A stretch of DNA of 64,000 nucleotides from Owenia fusiformis (taxonomy: Eukaryota; Annelida; Polychaeta; Sabellida; Oweniidae). The translations under genes were made by a program, and so were the position numbers. The stretch covers positions 18,981,520 to 19,045,519 of the forward strand of contig CAIIXF020000012.1 of assembly GCA_903813345.2 (NCBI GenBank), given 5' to 3'. Below are positions 36,000 to 47,612 of the stretch, piece by piece. The notes beneath the pieces were generated by a model. That model did not search any database, had not been told where the DNA came from, and saw nothing but the letters and a program-made list of their open reading frames with translations. Positions within the stretch are counted from its first letter, which is position 1, and each line of letters starts with the position of its first letter.

Positions 36000-38510
36000 G
36001 CCTTCATTAGCTTTCAATTAGATCCAATACATCTCCGCTGATATTATGCTGAGATATTCAACGGTTTCGAGATTTCCATAATACCTACGCTATCATAGGT
36101 ATCGTGAAACCTTATTGATTGACAGATATACGCGTGGACACGACGTGTGACTTCAGGCTGATTGACCAATCAAAACGTTATCAGGTTGACCTGGATAAAC
36201 AAAGCAAACTTCCCGTCTCTACGACTTGAAATTCAATGATCTGATTGAGTGTTTCTTAGAGATGCACGAATACCTAGTCCAATGTAGACTATCTAGCGGG
36301 TCATGTAGTCGTCGATCAGTGATTGAATTTCAGCCTACATGTTCGATCATTTGAATTCAGCGATCGCCTCAACGTTTACTGTTGAAATCTTCTCACCTCC
36401 GGTTATCCAATCGATGCTCCGGCATCCACTAAATTCTGATTTATATTTATCTGATAAAATATTTGTATTTTCATGATGAATTCGTGCTGATTTGTTCCTG
36501 GAAAGTCCCGGTGAAAAGTGTACTTGTTTTTGACCGTGCATAATAATGAGCTAACGCTGCAGGGCCGTCGTTGATTGGTCAAATTTTACCGACATAAACA
36601 TCGGGTCGGTAAGGCACGTGGCTTTCTCTTTGGTACAAGGCGGTCATAATAGAAATCAAGATAAGTAAAAGAGACCGACTTGGCTAACTGTAAACATGAA
36701 AACAAAAATAGACGGGCGATAATAAGTGAAAAAATAAACAATCGTGTTCTACACCAATTTTCCCTCACACAAACGTATGGAATATCAAATTTATCATAGG
36801 AAATATGTTGGTATATCTATATTTACCTCAAATCATCGGTTGACCAGTCGCAAAATCTTCGATAATCGACAATATTACACAAATATTATTATCCGAGAAT
36901 TTTTTTGTACTTTTAAATTTTTCAAATGGATTTGATTGGTCGGTAAACTATCACGTGGTATTTTCCTTAATTAATCACTTTATTATTGACAAAATAGCAC
37001 TAAATTATTACTTTATGATAAAAAATAAATTTATTAGGCATAAAAGATTTTCCCATATGATCCTTATATATGATATTGACAAAAAAGGGCACGTGTTATT
37101 ATGGGATATAAGAAAAGATGGCGCAGTATTATTTTCTAAACCAGAAGATCGCTCTGCAAAAACACCTTTAAAACTGCGGATTTACGTGAGTATACCGTTT
37201 ATTTTACAATCCAAAACAAACATGAATATCTAATCTTTCACCGTTTGAAGTAACATTAATGGTATTAAATAAGTTGCCTTCAAAAACTCGATTTAAAAAA
37301 ATTGCTGATTTCACAAAGTTCGATAATTTTCCTTTTCAGTTTCATTCTATATTCTTCTGTCTATTGTCTGTTAGAGAACGTACTTGTTGTCACATGTTTG
37401 GCTGATCAAGATATGTTAGGAGATACTTTTGTTTTATGCTGCATTGGCCAACAGAAAGTCATTTTTTATAATAACCTAGAAGAGAAACTCTGGTGCCTGG
37501 ATTTCATAGATGTCTGAGCTTATAGAATCAAAACACTTATTCTAGTGGCCAGTTCATGTGGTTAAAATAACGAAATAATGAAAAAGTAACCATGTGTCTA
37601 CTTACCAGTTTGTTCTATGTCATCCATCCTGCTAGGTTACATTGTGGAGCGCAGCCAAAACAAAACAAAAAACATCAACTCATATGGCAAAATACATTCA
37701 TATTATGTTAAGACTTACTGCAACTTCTATAACTGTTATTGATTGTGCCTTACGGAGTCGCTTGTCTACTAAATACAACTTTATTAGAAGTCACAGTGAA
37801 ACCTACCAAGTGGAACACCTCTAAGTGGAACACTTCTAAAGTGGAACACTTCTGTTAGAGGAACATTTTAAACAGTCAGAGGTGTTCCATCCCATACAGG
37901 GCTCACAGTACCTTTGTACACCCGTTAGGACATTAGGTGTATATAGTTTGAAGGTTATTACGAACATTACATAATACTTATAAGACTGTCCCCATAGTTG
38001 TAAATAACCTTATTTACCTTATTATTTGAAGTTATGTCATTCCTAGTTTTTGAGTGAGAGGCCTACACTGCCACTACTTTAGGGCCCTGCGACCTAAAGT
38101 GCCGCCACCAAACGCTAGGGATACCACTCAGCACCTAGTATCTTTGTATTGGTAGATTTTTGACACATGTAATAACAAATTGATTTAACTGACAGAAGAT
38201 TTTATTTTTTATTTTCCTTGACTAGTATGCAATAAAACCTTACAGCATATCCATTAAACTCATTCAAGAAATATTGACTTACGTGGCTCTAGTTGACCTT
38301 GAAGCCTCTGCAAGTGACATCCTTATTTATCCAATCTTACTTAAAAAATGTCAAAGAACGTAGCCCTAGTTGACCATGGGGCTTCGCTGGAGACATTTTT
38401 CTACTTAACTCGATCCATTTAAACTTATATTTTACCTGTTTATCTTCAGCGGAAATGTCTGACTCTACCCACCTTACTTACCAATTGCCGAGGGTGATGC
38501 TTACTCTACT
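36000..38510. other. Non-coding stretch upstream of SBNO1 coding exons
   Basis: Several short ORFs occur but none has recognisable homology or splice-supported continuation. Repeated gtggaacacctct strings at 37810-37860 match a string at 3730-3750. At 38270-38410 a degraded direct duplication is visible (ttgactt-acgtggctctagtt and acgtagccctagttgacc). Confidence 0.4.
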
Positions 38511-38517
38511 TTTGTTA

Positions 38518-38766
38518 CCTAATATACTTTAAGAAAGCAGTAGAGGACCATCTGCCCATTTCCATGATCTGAATATCGGAAAAGCCAGACTGGGCTAGAA
38601 ATGTTGCACCCCCGATACGAAAGCTATGCGCCTTAAATAACCCTGTTGAACAACCTAATTTTGTCAACACTGCGTTCATTACATTTCTGAACCGTGTGGT
38701 ATGTACGTAATACCAACTTACAAATTCTCTTGGCAAATTTAAATTATCTTCAAATTGTACAGACAC
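38518..38766 (-). pseudogene. Tyrosine recombinase C-terminal fragment (DIRS/Crypton-type)
   Basis: An ORF of 83 aa on the minus strand ends in the catalytic part of a tyrosine recombinase: HSFRIGGATFLAQSG (H-x-x-R), MGRWSSTAF (the W replacing the second histidine) and the nucleophile region KYIR followed by a stop. The upstream catalytic arginine and DNA-binding parts are not found nearby, so it is a truncated remnant. This type is common in DIRS and Crypton-like elements of invertebrates. Confidence 0.7.
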
Positions 38767-39043
38767 GTGCAGATGATTTTACACACTAAACATTTGTTAT
38801 GTCACCACCAGAAGAGTTTAAGTCTTCAACTTTTTTGTGGACAGTTTTTGGGGTTTCAGAGACTGTCACAAATGGCAGGTGGGACATTTTGCTTATTTGG
38901 CTCATAAAATGTGTGTTCTCTTGTATTGTGATGCTTCATTGTCATGTAGTTTCCATAGTAGTAACAAGGCTAAAACTTCCTAAATTACAAGTGGCACACA
39001 AACTAAGTGAAGTCAAGACTGTGATGTATTGTTGAATCACCTG

Positions 39044-39252
39044 CAGGCCCGTAGCCAGGGGGGGGGGTTCGCAGGGTTCGGGCGAACCCCCCCCCTGGCC
39101 AAAAATTCTTTCAAAATCATGCAGTTTTTCACCATTTTGAGCACTTTTCAAGTGATTTTAGCCATATTTGGGCCAAAATTGTCAAATGTGAATCCCCCCT
39201 GGAAATTTTGGAAAACTGAACCCCCCCTTGGCAAATCCTGGCTACGGGCCTG
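39044..39252. mobile_element. MITE with caggcccgtagccagg termini and 5-bp TSD
   Basis: The ends caggcccgtagccagg and cctggctacgggcctg are inverted copies. The flanks repeat acctg (39039-39043 and 39253-39257). It contains g and c homopolymer runs near the left end, typical for this family. No coding capacity is present. Confidence 0.85.
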
Positions 39253-39989
39253 ACCTGTATCATGGGCTTTCAATTAAACTAATTATAGTATTTTAAAACT
39301 GTATGGGTACTTCTCAAAGTGACATTCAAAAGCTATTAGCCCCTCATGTTTTCTTAAAAATGAGGCAGTGAAGCTCATAGAGGACTCTTTTTGGCCTGAA
39401 ATGAAAAATAAAGGTCCTCATATTTTAAAGTGATCAAGATGATCGAATTAATGTGATAAACACAAAGAAACATAAAACTTTATTACGCAAATGTCAATGA
39501 CTTTGTTTGAAAATGAGATTGGAAAAACTTAACCAAATATTTTGAGCTGCGCGTTTCAACAAAGTGAAAATAAAATATCCAAAAGTGATATTACATATTA
39601 TAAGCTCATACTGTGGGTCATTTTATAAAGTAGAAGGTGTGTAGTTTCCTAGAATCTGTATGAGTCATGCAGATAATGGTAAACTGTTTCTTGAGGCTAT
39701 ACTAGGCTAATTGCAATACAAACCATATATAGCTTTACCATTAATCTTGCAACATTCTTTTTAGATGTACTGGTGTGGTGTTTTAGTGTAAGGGGGGAGG
39801 GGGGGGGGGGTGTATGAGAATAAATTATTCTTTTAGCTCATGATTTATAAGCTTATACAGGTCTCGCATCAAAGGTGTCCAGCGTAAGGGATGTTAAAGT
39901 ATTTGAGATGCAAATTTAAAATGAATTTCCATTTTTAGCACTAAAACAATTGAGTCTACAGGGTGGGCCAATATAAATTGGAACATTTT

Positions 39990-40175
39990 TTTATTTATCC
40001 AGTTTTCTTTATTATTGCAGGTCAATCCACAAAAATTCAGATAATGGTAAAATGATTCTTTGTATGGCATGCAAATGAGTTTTGGGACATTCTGGGTAAA
40101 TGTTATCCATTCCAAAAATCTTGTCTGTAAAGTCTTGTCTAGAGTTGTTTCCAGGTGAACCATTTTAATGGTCCT
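39990..40175. repeat. Single fragment of the 162-bp repeat family
   Basis: gacattctgggtaaatgtta and aaaatcttgtctgtaaagtc followed by caggtgaacca match the units at 14985-15890. The adjacent acatccggact near 40200 matches the outer end of the fold-back element, so this may be a solo remnant. Confidence 0.6.
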
Positions 40176-40664
40176 ATCTGCTTGATCTATTGTGGGTTAC
40201 ACATCCGGACTTGTGATCTTCTTTAAAATCTACCCTTTGTTATCAAACTAGTAAAAACTTGCCTTTATTACTAATATAGCTCAAGGGGCAGCACTATCAA
40301 CTGTGATAATATATTGCTTGGCATTTAACTCTTACCCTGAGGTCTGGTGGCTAGTTGAATTACTACCCTCTGAGGCCAAAGTTTAAGACAGATAATCACA
40401 TACAGTAGTTTTAATACCAATGAGATCGTAATGGCCACAAATGTAGCTGTTTATTGGAGTTTTATTGAAAAGTGTAACTCATAATATGTTCGAGAATATA
40501 AAACTCAGAAATTTGAATTCCCCTTGGCTCGAGATCTACCTTCAACATAACACAGTCAGACCTCCACACACTAATATATTGTAGCATTCCAAATTGTTAA
40601 GCAAAATAAACATAAATTACACATCCCAAATATGAAAATGTCAAGGGTTAAAATAAATTGTATG

Positions 40665-40800
40665 TAAATGTACTTTCAATAAATTGTATGTTACTTTCAA
40701 TGAATTGTATGTAATATATACTTTCTATGAATTGTGTATTACATGTACTTTCTAAGAATTATATATGTTGTATGTACTTTCGATGAATAATTGTGTATCT
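40665..40800 (+). repeat. Old ~28-bp repeats resembling the intronic part of the 95-bp unit
   Basis: About five diverged copies of tactttcaatgaattgtatg with variable spacers lie upstream of the large array. They match the intronic half of the 95-bp unit but have no exon part. They are probably the older substrate from which the array grew. Confidence 0.65.
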
Positions 40801-41125
40801 CATACTTGAGTGGGTTTGGGGTAGATATCACCCGGGATTCAATATATATCGTATCTGAGGAGCGGGCAGGATATATTGTATATGTCCCGCTCCAGGCCAA
40901 ATGCAGGCAGATATAATATATCCATCCCGCTCCCGGGAATTTTTCAAAAGTTTAAAAAAGTTTAAATATCAAAAGTTTTAATTTTTTAATTTTAAAATTT
41001 AATTTTTTTTAAGTTTAAATGTTACAATTTCATTGTATTGAACAAAAAGAATATTACGAAATTGTTAAATATAAATATCTTGTCATTTGAAAAAGGTGGA
41101 AAAGGTTATATCTACCCTAAACCCA
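40798..41125. repeat. Inverse copy of the 32190-32330 repeat, splitting the minisatellite
   Basis: tctcatacttgagtgggttt, gaggagcgggcaggatatat and ggatatattgtatatgtccc are the reverse complement of the copy in the KMT5A intron. A second partial end (acccactcaagtatgagata) occurs at 41115, so the element may have ended there. It interrupts the tactttcaatgaattgtatg repeats. Confidence 0.65.
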
Positions 41126-41146
41126 CTCAAGTATGAGATACACCAG

Positions 41147-41222
41147 TTATGCACGGTCGGTTTGGATACATGGAATATCCCTCGGGATATTCCCTGTATC
41201 CAAAACCTCCCAGTGCATAACC
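41147..41222. repeat. Hairpin with gttatgcac / gtgcataac ends
   Basis: The arm tttggatacatggaatatccc pairs with gggatattccctgtatccaaa, flanked by gttatgcac and gtgcataac. It resembles the hairpin at 4018-4158. Confidence 0.6.
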
Positions 41223-41254
41223 CCTATATATGTACTTGCAAAGAATTGTATATG

Positions 41255-44200
41255 TACTTTCAGTGAATTGTAATGTTATATACTTTCAGTAATGATGACA
41301 GGGTAGGTGACCATGGATGATGTGGACCTGTTTTCTCAGGCTCTTATGTACTTTCAATGAATTGTATGATATATATACTTTCAGTAATGATGACAGGGTA
41401 GGTGACCATGGATGATGTGGACCTGTTTTCTCAGGCTCTTATGTACTTTCAATGAATTGTATGATATATATACTTTCAGTAATGATGACAGGGTAGGTGA
41501 CCATGGATGATGTGGACCTGTTTTCTCAGGCTCTTATGTACTTTCAATGAATTGTATGTTATATGTACTTTCAGTAATGATGACAGGGTAGGTGACCATG
41601 GATGATGTGGACCTGTTTTCTCAGGCTCTTATGTACTTTCAATGAATTGTATGTTATATATACTTTCAGTAATGATGACAGGGTAGGTGACCATGGATGA
41701 TGTGGACCTGTTTTCTCAGGCTCTTATGTACTTTAAATGAATTGTATGTTATATGTACTTTCAGTAATGATGACAGGGTAGGTGACCATGGATGATGTGG
41801 ACCTGTTTTCTCAGGCTCTTTTGTACTTTAAATGAATTGTATGTTATATATACTTTCAGTAATGATGACAGGGTAGGTGACCATGGATGATGTGGACCTG
41901 TTTTCTCAGGCTCTTTTGTACTTTCAATGAATTGTATGTTATATATACTTTCAGTAATGGTGACAGGGTAGGTGACCATGGATGATGTGGACCTGTTTTC
42001 TCAGGCTCTTTTGTACTTTAAATGAATTGTATGTTATATGTACTTTCAGTAATGATGACAGGGTAGGTGACCATGGATGATGTGGACCTGTTTTCTCAGG
42101 CTCTTTTGTACTTTAAATGAATTGTATGTTATATGTACTTTCAGTAATGATGACAGGGTAGGTGACCATGGATGATGTGGACCTGTTTTCTCAGGCTCTT
42201 TTGTACTTTAAATGAATTGTATGTTATATATACTTTCAGTAATGATGACAGGGTAGGTGACCATGGATGATGTGGACCTGTTTTCTCAGGCTCTTTTGTA
42301 CTTTAAATGAATTGTATGTTATATGTACTTTCAGTAATGATGACAGGGTAGGTGACCATGGATGATGTGGACCTGTTTTCTCAGGCTCTTTTGTACTTTA
42401 AATGAATTGTATGTTATATATACTTTCAGTAATGATGACAGGGTAGGTGACCATGGATGATGTGGACCTGTTTTCTCAGGCTCTTATGTACTTTCAATGA
42501 ATTGTATGTTATATATACTTTCAGTAATGATGACAGGGTAGGTGACCATGGATGATGTGGACCTGTTTTCTCAGGCTCTTATGTACTTTCAGTGAATTGT
42601 ATGTTATATATACTTTCAGTAATGATGACAGGGTAGGTGACCATGGATGATGTGGACCTGTTTTCTCAGGCTCTTATGTACTTTCAATGAATTGTATGTT
42701 ATATATACTTTCAGTAATGATGACAGGGTAGGTGACCATGGATGATGTGGACCTGTTTTCTCAGGCTCTTTTGTACTTTAAATGAATTGTATGTTATATA
42801 TACTTTCAGTAATGATGACAGGGTAGGTGACCATGGATGATGTGGACCTGTTTTCTCAGGCTCTTATGTACTTTCAATGAATTGTATGTTATATGTACTT
42901 TCAGTAATGATGACAGGGTAGGTGACCATGGATGATGTGGACCTGTTTTCTCAGGCTCTTTTGTACTTTAAATGAATTGTATGTTATATGTACTTTCAGT
43001 AATGATGACAGGGTAGGTGACCATGGATGATGTGGACCTGTTTTCTCAGGCTCTTTTGTACTTTAAATGAATTGTATGTTATATATACTTTCAGTAATGA
43101 TGACAGGGTAGGTGACCATGGATGATGTGGACCTGTTTTCTCAGGCTCTTTTGTACTTTAAATGAATTGTATGTTATATATACTTTCAGTAATGATGACA
43201 GGGTAGGTGACCATGGATGATGTGGACCTGTTTTCTCAGGCTCTTATGTACTTTCAGTGAATTGTATGTTATATATACTTTCAGTAATGATGACAGGGTA
43301 GGTGACCATGGATGATGTGGACCTGTTTTCTCAGGCTCTTATGTACTTTCAATGAATTGTATGTTATATATACTTTCAGTAATGATGACAGGGTAGGTGA
43401 CCATGGATGATGTGGACCTGTTTTCTCAGGCTCTTTTGTACTTTAAATGAATTGTATGTTATATATACTTTCAGTAATGATGACAGGGTAGGTGACCATG
43501 GATGATGTGGACCTGTTTTCTCAGGCCCTTATGTACTTTAAATGAATTGTATGTTATATGTACTTTCAGTAATGATGACAGGGTAGGTGACCATGGATGA
43601 TGTGGACCTGTTTTCTCAGGCTCTTATGTACTTTCAGTGAATTGTATGTTATATATACTTTCAGTAATGATGACAGGGTAGGTGACCATGGATGATGTGG
43701 ACCTGTTTTCTCAGGCTCTTATGTACTTTCAATGAATTGTATGTTATATATACTTTCAGTAATGATGACAGGGTAGGTGACCATGGATGATGTGGACCTG
43801 TTTTCTCAGGCTCTTTTGTACTTTAAATGAATTGTATGTTATATATACTTTCAGTAATGATGACAGGGTAGGTGACCATGGATGATGTGGACCTGTTTTC
43901 TCAGGCCCTTATGTACTTTAAATGAATTGTATGTTATATGTACTTTCAGTAATGATGACAGGGTAGGTGACCATGGATGATGTGGACCTGTTTTCTCAGG
44001 CTCTTATGTACTTTCAATGAATTGTATGTTATATATACTTTCAGTAATGATGACAGGGTAGGTGACCATGGATGATGTGGACCTGTTTTCTCAGGCTCTT
44101 TTGTACTTTAAATGAATTGTATGTTATATATACTTTCAGTAATGATGACAGGGTAGGTGACCATGGATGATGTGGACCTGTTTTCTCAGGCTCTTATGTA

Positions 44201-47200
44201 CTTTCAATGAATTGTATGTTATATATACTTTCAGTAATGATGACAGGGTAGGTGACCATGGATGATGTGGACCTGTTTTCTCAGGCTCTTATGTACTTTC
44301 AATGAATTGTATGTTATATATACTTTCAGTAATGATGACAGGGTAGGTGACCATGGATGATGTGGACCTGTTTTCTCAGGCTCTTATGTACTTTCAGTGA
44401 ATTGTATGTTATATGTACTTTCAGTAATGATGACAGGGTAGGTGACCATGGATGATGTGGACCTGTTTTCTCAGGCTCTTATGTACTTTCAGTGAATTGT
44501 ATGTTATATGTACTTTCAGTAATGATGACAGGGTAGGTGACCATGGATGATGTGGACCTGTTTTCTCAGGCTCTTATGTACTTTCAATGAATTGTATGTT
44601 ATATATACTTTCAGTAATGATGACAGGGTAGGTGACCATGGATGATGTGGACCTGTTTTCTCAGGCTCTTATGTACTTTCAATGAATTGTATGTTATATA
44701 TACTTTCAGTAATGATGACAGGGTAGGTGACCATGGATGATGTGGACCTGTTTTCTCAGGCTCTTATGTACTTTCAATGAATTGTATGATATATATACTT
44801 TCAGTAATGATGACAGGGTAGGTGACCATGGATGATGTGGACCTGTTTTCTCAGGCTCTTATGTACTTTCAATGAATTGTATGTTATATATACTTTCAGT
44901 AATGATGACAGGGTAGGTGACCATGGATGATGTGGACCTGTTTTCTCAGGCTCTTATGTACTTTAAATGAATTGTATGTTATATGTACTTTCAGTAATGA
45001 TGACAGGGTAGGTGACCATGGATGATGTGGACCTGTTTTCTCAGGCTCTTTTGTACTTTAAATGAATTGTATGTTATATATACTTTCAGTAATGATGACA
45101 GGGTAGGTGACCATGGATGATATGGACCTGTTTTCTCAGGCTCTTTTGTACTTTAAATGAATTGTATGTTATATGTACTTTCAGTAATGATGACAGGGTA
45201 GGTGACCATGGATGATGTGGACCTGTTTTCTCAGGCTCTTATGTACTTTCAATGAATTGTATGTTATATATACTTTCAGTAATGATGACAGGGTAGGTGA
45301 CCATGGATGATGTGGACCTGTTTTCTCAGGCTCTTTTGTACTTTAAATGAATTGTATGTTATATATACTTTCAGTAATGATGACAGGGTAGGTGACCATG
45401 GATGATGTGGACCTGTTTTCTCAGGCTCTTATGTACTTTCAGTGAATTGTATGTTATATATACTTTCAGTAATGATGACAGGGTAGGTGACCATGGATGA
45501 TGTGGACCTGTTTTCTCAGGCTCTTATGTACTTTCAATGAATTGTATGTTATATATACTTTCAGTAATGATGACAGGGTAGGTGACCATGGATGATGTGG
45601 ACCTGTTTTCTCAGGCTCTTTTGTACTTTAAATGAATTGTATGTTATATATACTTTCAGTAATGATGACAGGGTAGGTGACCATGGATGATGTGGACCTG
45701 TTTTCTCAGGCCCTTATGTACTTTAAATGAATTGTATGTTATATGTACTTTCAGTAATGATGACAGGGTAGGTGACCATGGATGATGTGGACCTGTTTTC
45801 TCAGGCTCTTTTGTACTTTCAATGAATTGTATGTTATATATACTTTCAGTAATGACGACAGGGTAGGTGACCATGGATGATGTGGACCTGTTTTCTCAGG
45901 CTCTTATGTACTTTCAGTGAATTGTATGTTATATATACTTTCAGTAATGATGACAGGGTAGGTGACCATGGATGATGTGGACCTGTTTTCTCAGGCTCTT
46001 ATGTACTTTCAGTGAATTGTATGTTATATATACTTTCAGTAATGATGACAGGGTACGGTGACCATGGATGATGTGGACCTGTTTTCTCAGGCTCTTATGT
46101 ACTTTCAATGAATTGTATGTTATATATACTTTCAGTAATGATGACAGGGTAGGTGACCATGGATGATGTGGACCTGTTTTCTCAGGCTCTTATGTACTTT
46201 CAATGAATTGTATGTTATATATACTTTCAGTAATGATGACAGGGTAGGTGACCATGGATGATGTGGACCTGTTTTCTCAGGCTCTTATGTACTTTCAATG
46301 AATTGTATGTTATATATACTTTCAGTAATGATGACAGGGTAGGTGACCATGGATGATGTGGACCTGTTTTCTCAGGCTCTTATGTACTTTCAATGAATTG
46401 TATGTTATATATACTTTCAGTAATGATGACAGGGTAGGTGACCATGGATGATGTGGACCTGTTTTCTCAGGCTCTTATGTACTTTCAATGAATTGTATGT
46501 TATGTACTTTCAGTAATGATGACAGGGTAGGTGACCATGGATGATGTGGACCTGTTTTCTCAGGCTCTTATGTACTTTCAATGGATTGTATGTTATTTAT
46601 ACTTTCAGTAATGGTGACAGGGTAGGTGACCATGGATGATGTGGACCTGTTTTCTCAGGCTCTTATGTACTTTAAATGAATTGTATGTTATATGTACTTT
46701 CAGTAATGATGACAGGGTAGGTGACCATGGATGATGTGGACCTGTTTTCTCAGGCTCTTATGTACTTTCAATGAATTGTATACTATATACTTTCAGTAAT
46801 GATGACAGGGTAGGTGACCATGGATGATGTGGACCTGTTTTCTCAGGCTCTTATGTACTTTCAATGAATTGTATGTTATATATACTTTCAGTAATGATGA
46901 CAGGGTAGGTGACCATGGATGATGTGGACCTGTTTTCTCAGGCTCTTATGTACTTTAAATGAATTGTATGTTATATATACTTTCAGTAATGATGACAGGG
47001 TAGGTGACCATGGATGATGTGGACCTGTTTTCTCAGGCTCTTATGTACTTTAAATGAATTGTATGTTATATGTACTTTCAGTAATGATGACAGGGTAGGT
47101 GACCATGGATGATGTGGACCTGTTTTCTCAGGCTCTTATGTACTTTCAATGAATTGTATGTTATATATACTTTCAGTAATGATGACAGGGTAGGTGACCA

Positions 47201-47612
47201 TGGATGATGTGGACCTGTTTTCTCAGGCTCTTATGTACTTTCAATGAATTGTATGTTATATATACTTTCAGTAATGATGACAGGGTAGGTGACCATGGAT
47301 GATGTGGACCTGTTTTCTCAGGCTCTTATGTACTTTCAATGAATTGTATGTTATATATACTTTCAGTAATGATGACAGGGTAGGTGACCATGGATGATGT
47401 GGACCTGTTTTCTCAGGCTCTTATGTACTTTCAATGAATTGTATGTTATATATACTTTCAGTAATGATGACAGGGTAGGTGACCATGGATGATGTGGACC
47501 TGTTTTCTCAGGCTCTTATGTACTTTCAATGAATTGTATGTTATATATACTTTCAGTAATGATGACAGGGTAGGTGACCATGGATGATGTGGACCTGTTT
47601 TCTCAGGCTCTT
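41255..47612 (+). repeat. About 67-copy array of a 95-bp unit bearing the SBNO1 acceptor and start codon
   Basis: The anchor gacagggtaggtgaccatgg recurs every 95 bp from about 41297 to 47564, about 67 times, with only a few 1-5 bp indels. Each unit has tatactttcag (an acceptor), taatgatgacagggtaggtg, the start codon in the context gaccATGG, twelve codons [12 protein letters not shown], and then tactttcaatgaattgtatg, which closes the frame with TGA. Only the last unit runs on into the SBNO1 coding exon. Units vary at a few positions (cttatg or cttttg, caatga or aaatga or cagtga, atata or atgta). A 380-bp higher-order block bearing ggcccttatg recurs at 43525, 43905 and 45710. Confidence 0.97.

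Noticed and set aside
36955-37233. 92-aa ORF on the plus strand with a WD-like string LLWDI
   Set aside because: The ORF is AT-rich with an isoleucine/lysine-biased composition. A single WD-like string without a full repeat or splice partners is not enough.
37607-37645. Possible minus-strand first exon ATGGATGACATAGAACAAAC followed by gtaagt
   Set aside because: Joined to the KMT5A exon at 34530 it is out of frame and stops after 20 codons. It remains possible only as a leader with a short ORF, and nothing else supports it.
41761-45874. Reverse-strand ORFs of 72 aa within the 95-bp array
   Set aside because: They are open only because the 95-bp unit lacks stops in that frame over two units. 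Identical repeats give identical ORFs, and the plus strand carries the gene sequence.
41255-47612. CRISPR-like regular direct repeats
   Set aside because: Every unit is nearly identical over its whole length, so there are no unique spacers, and the genome is eukaryotic.
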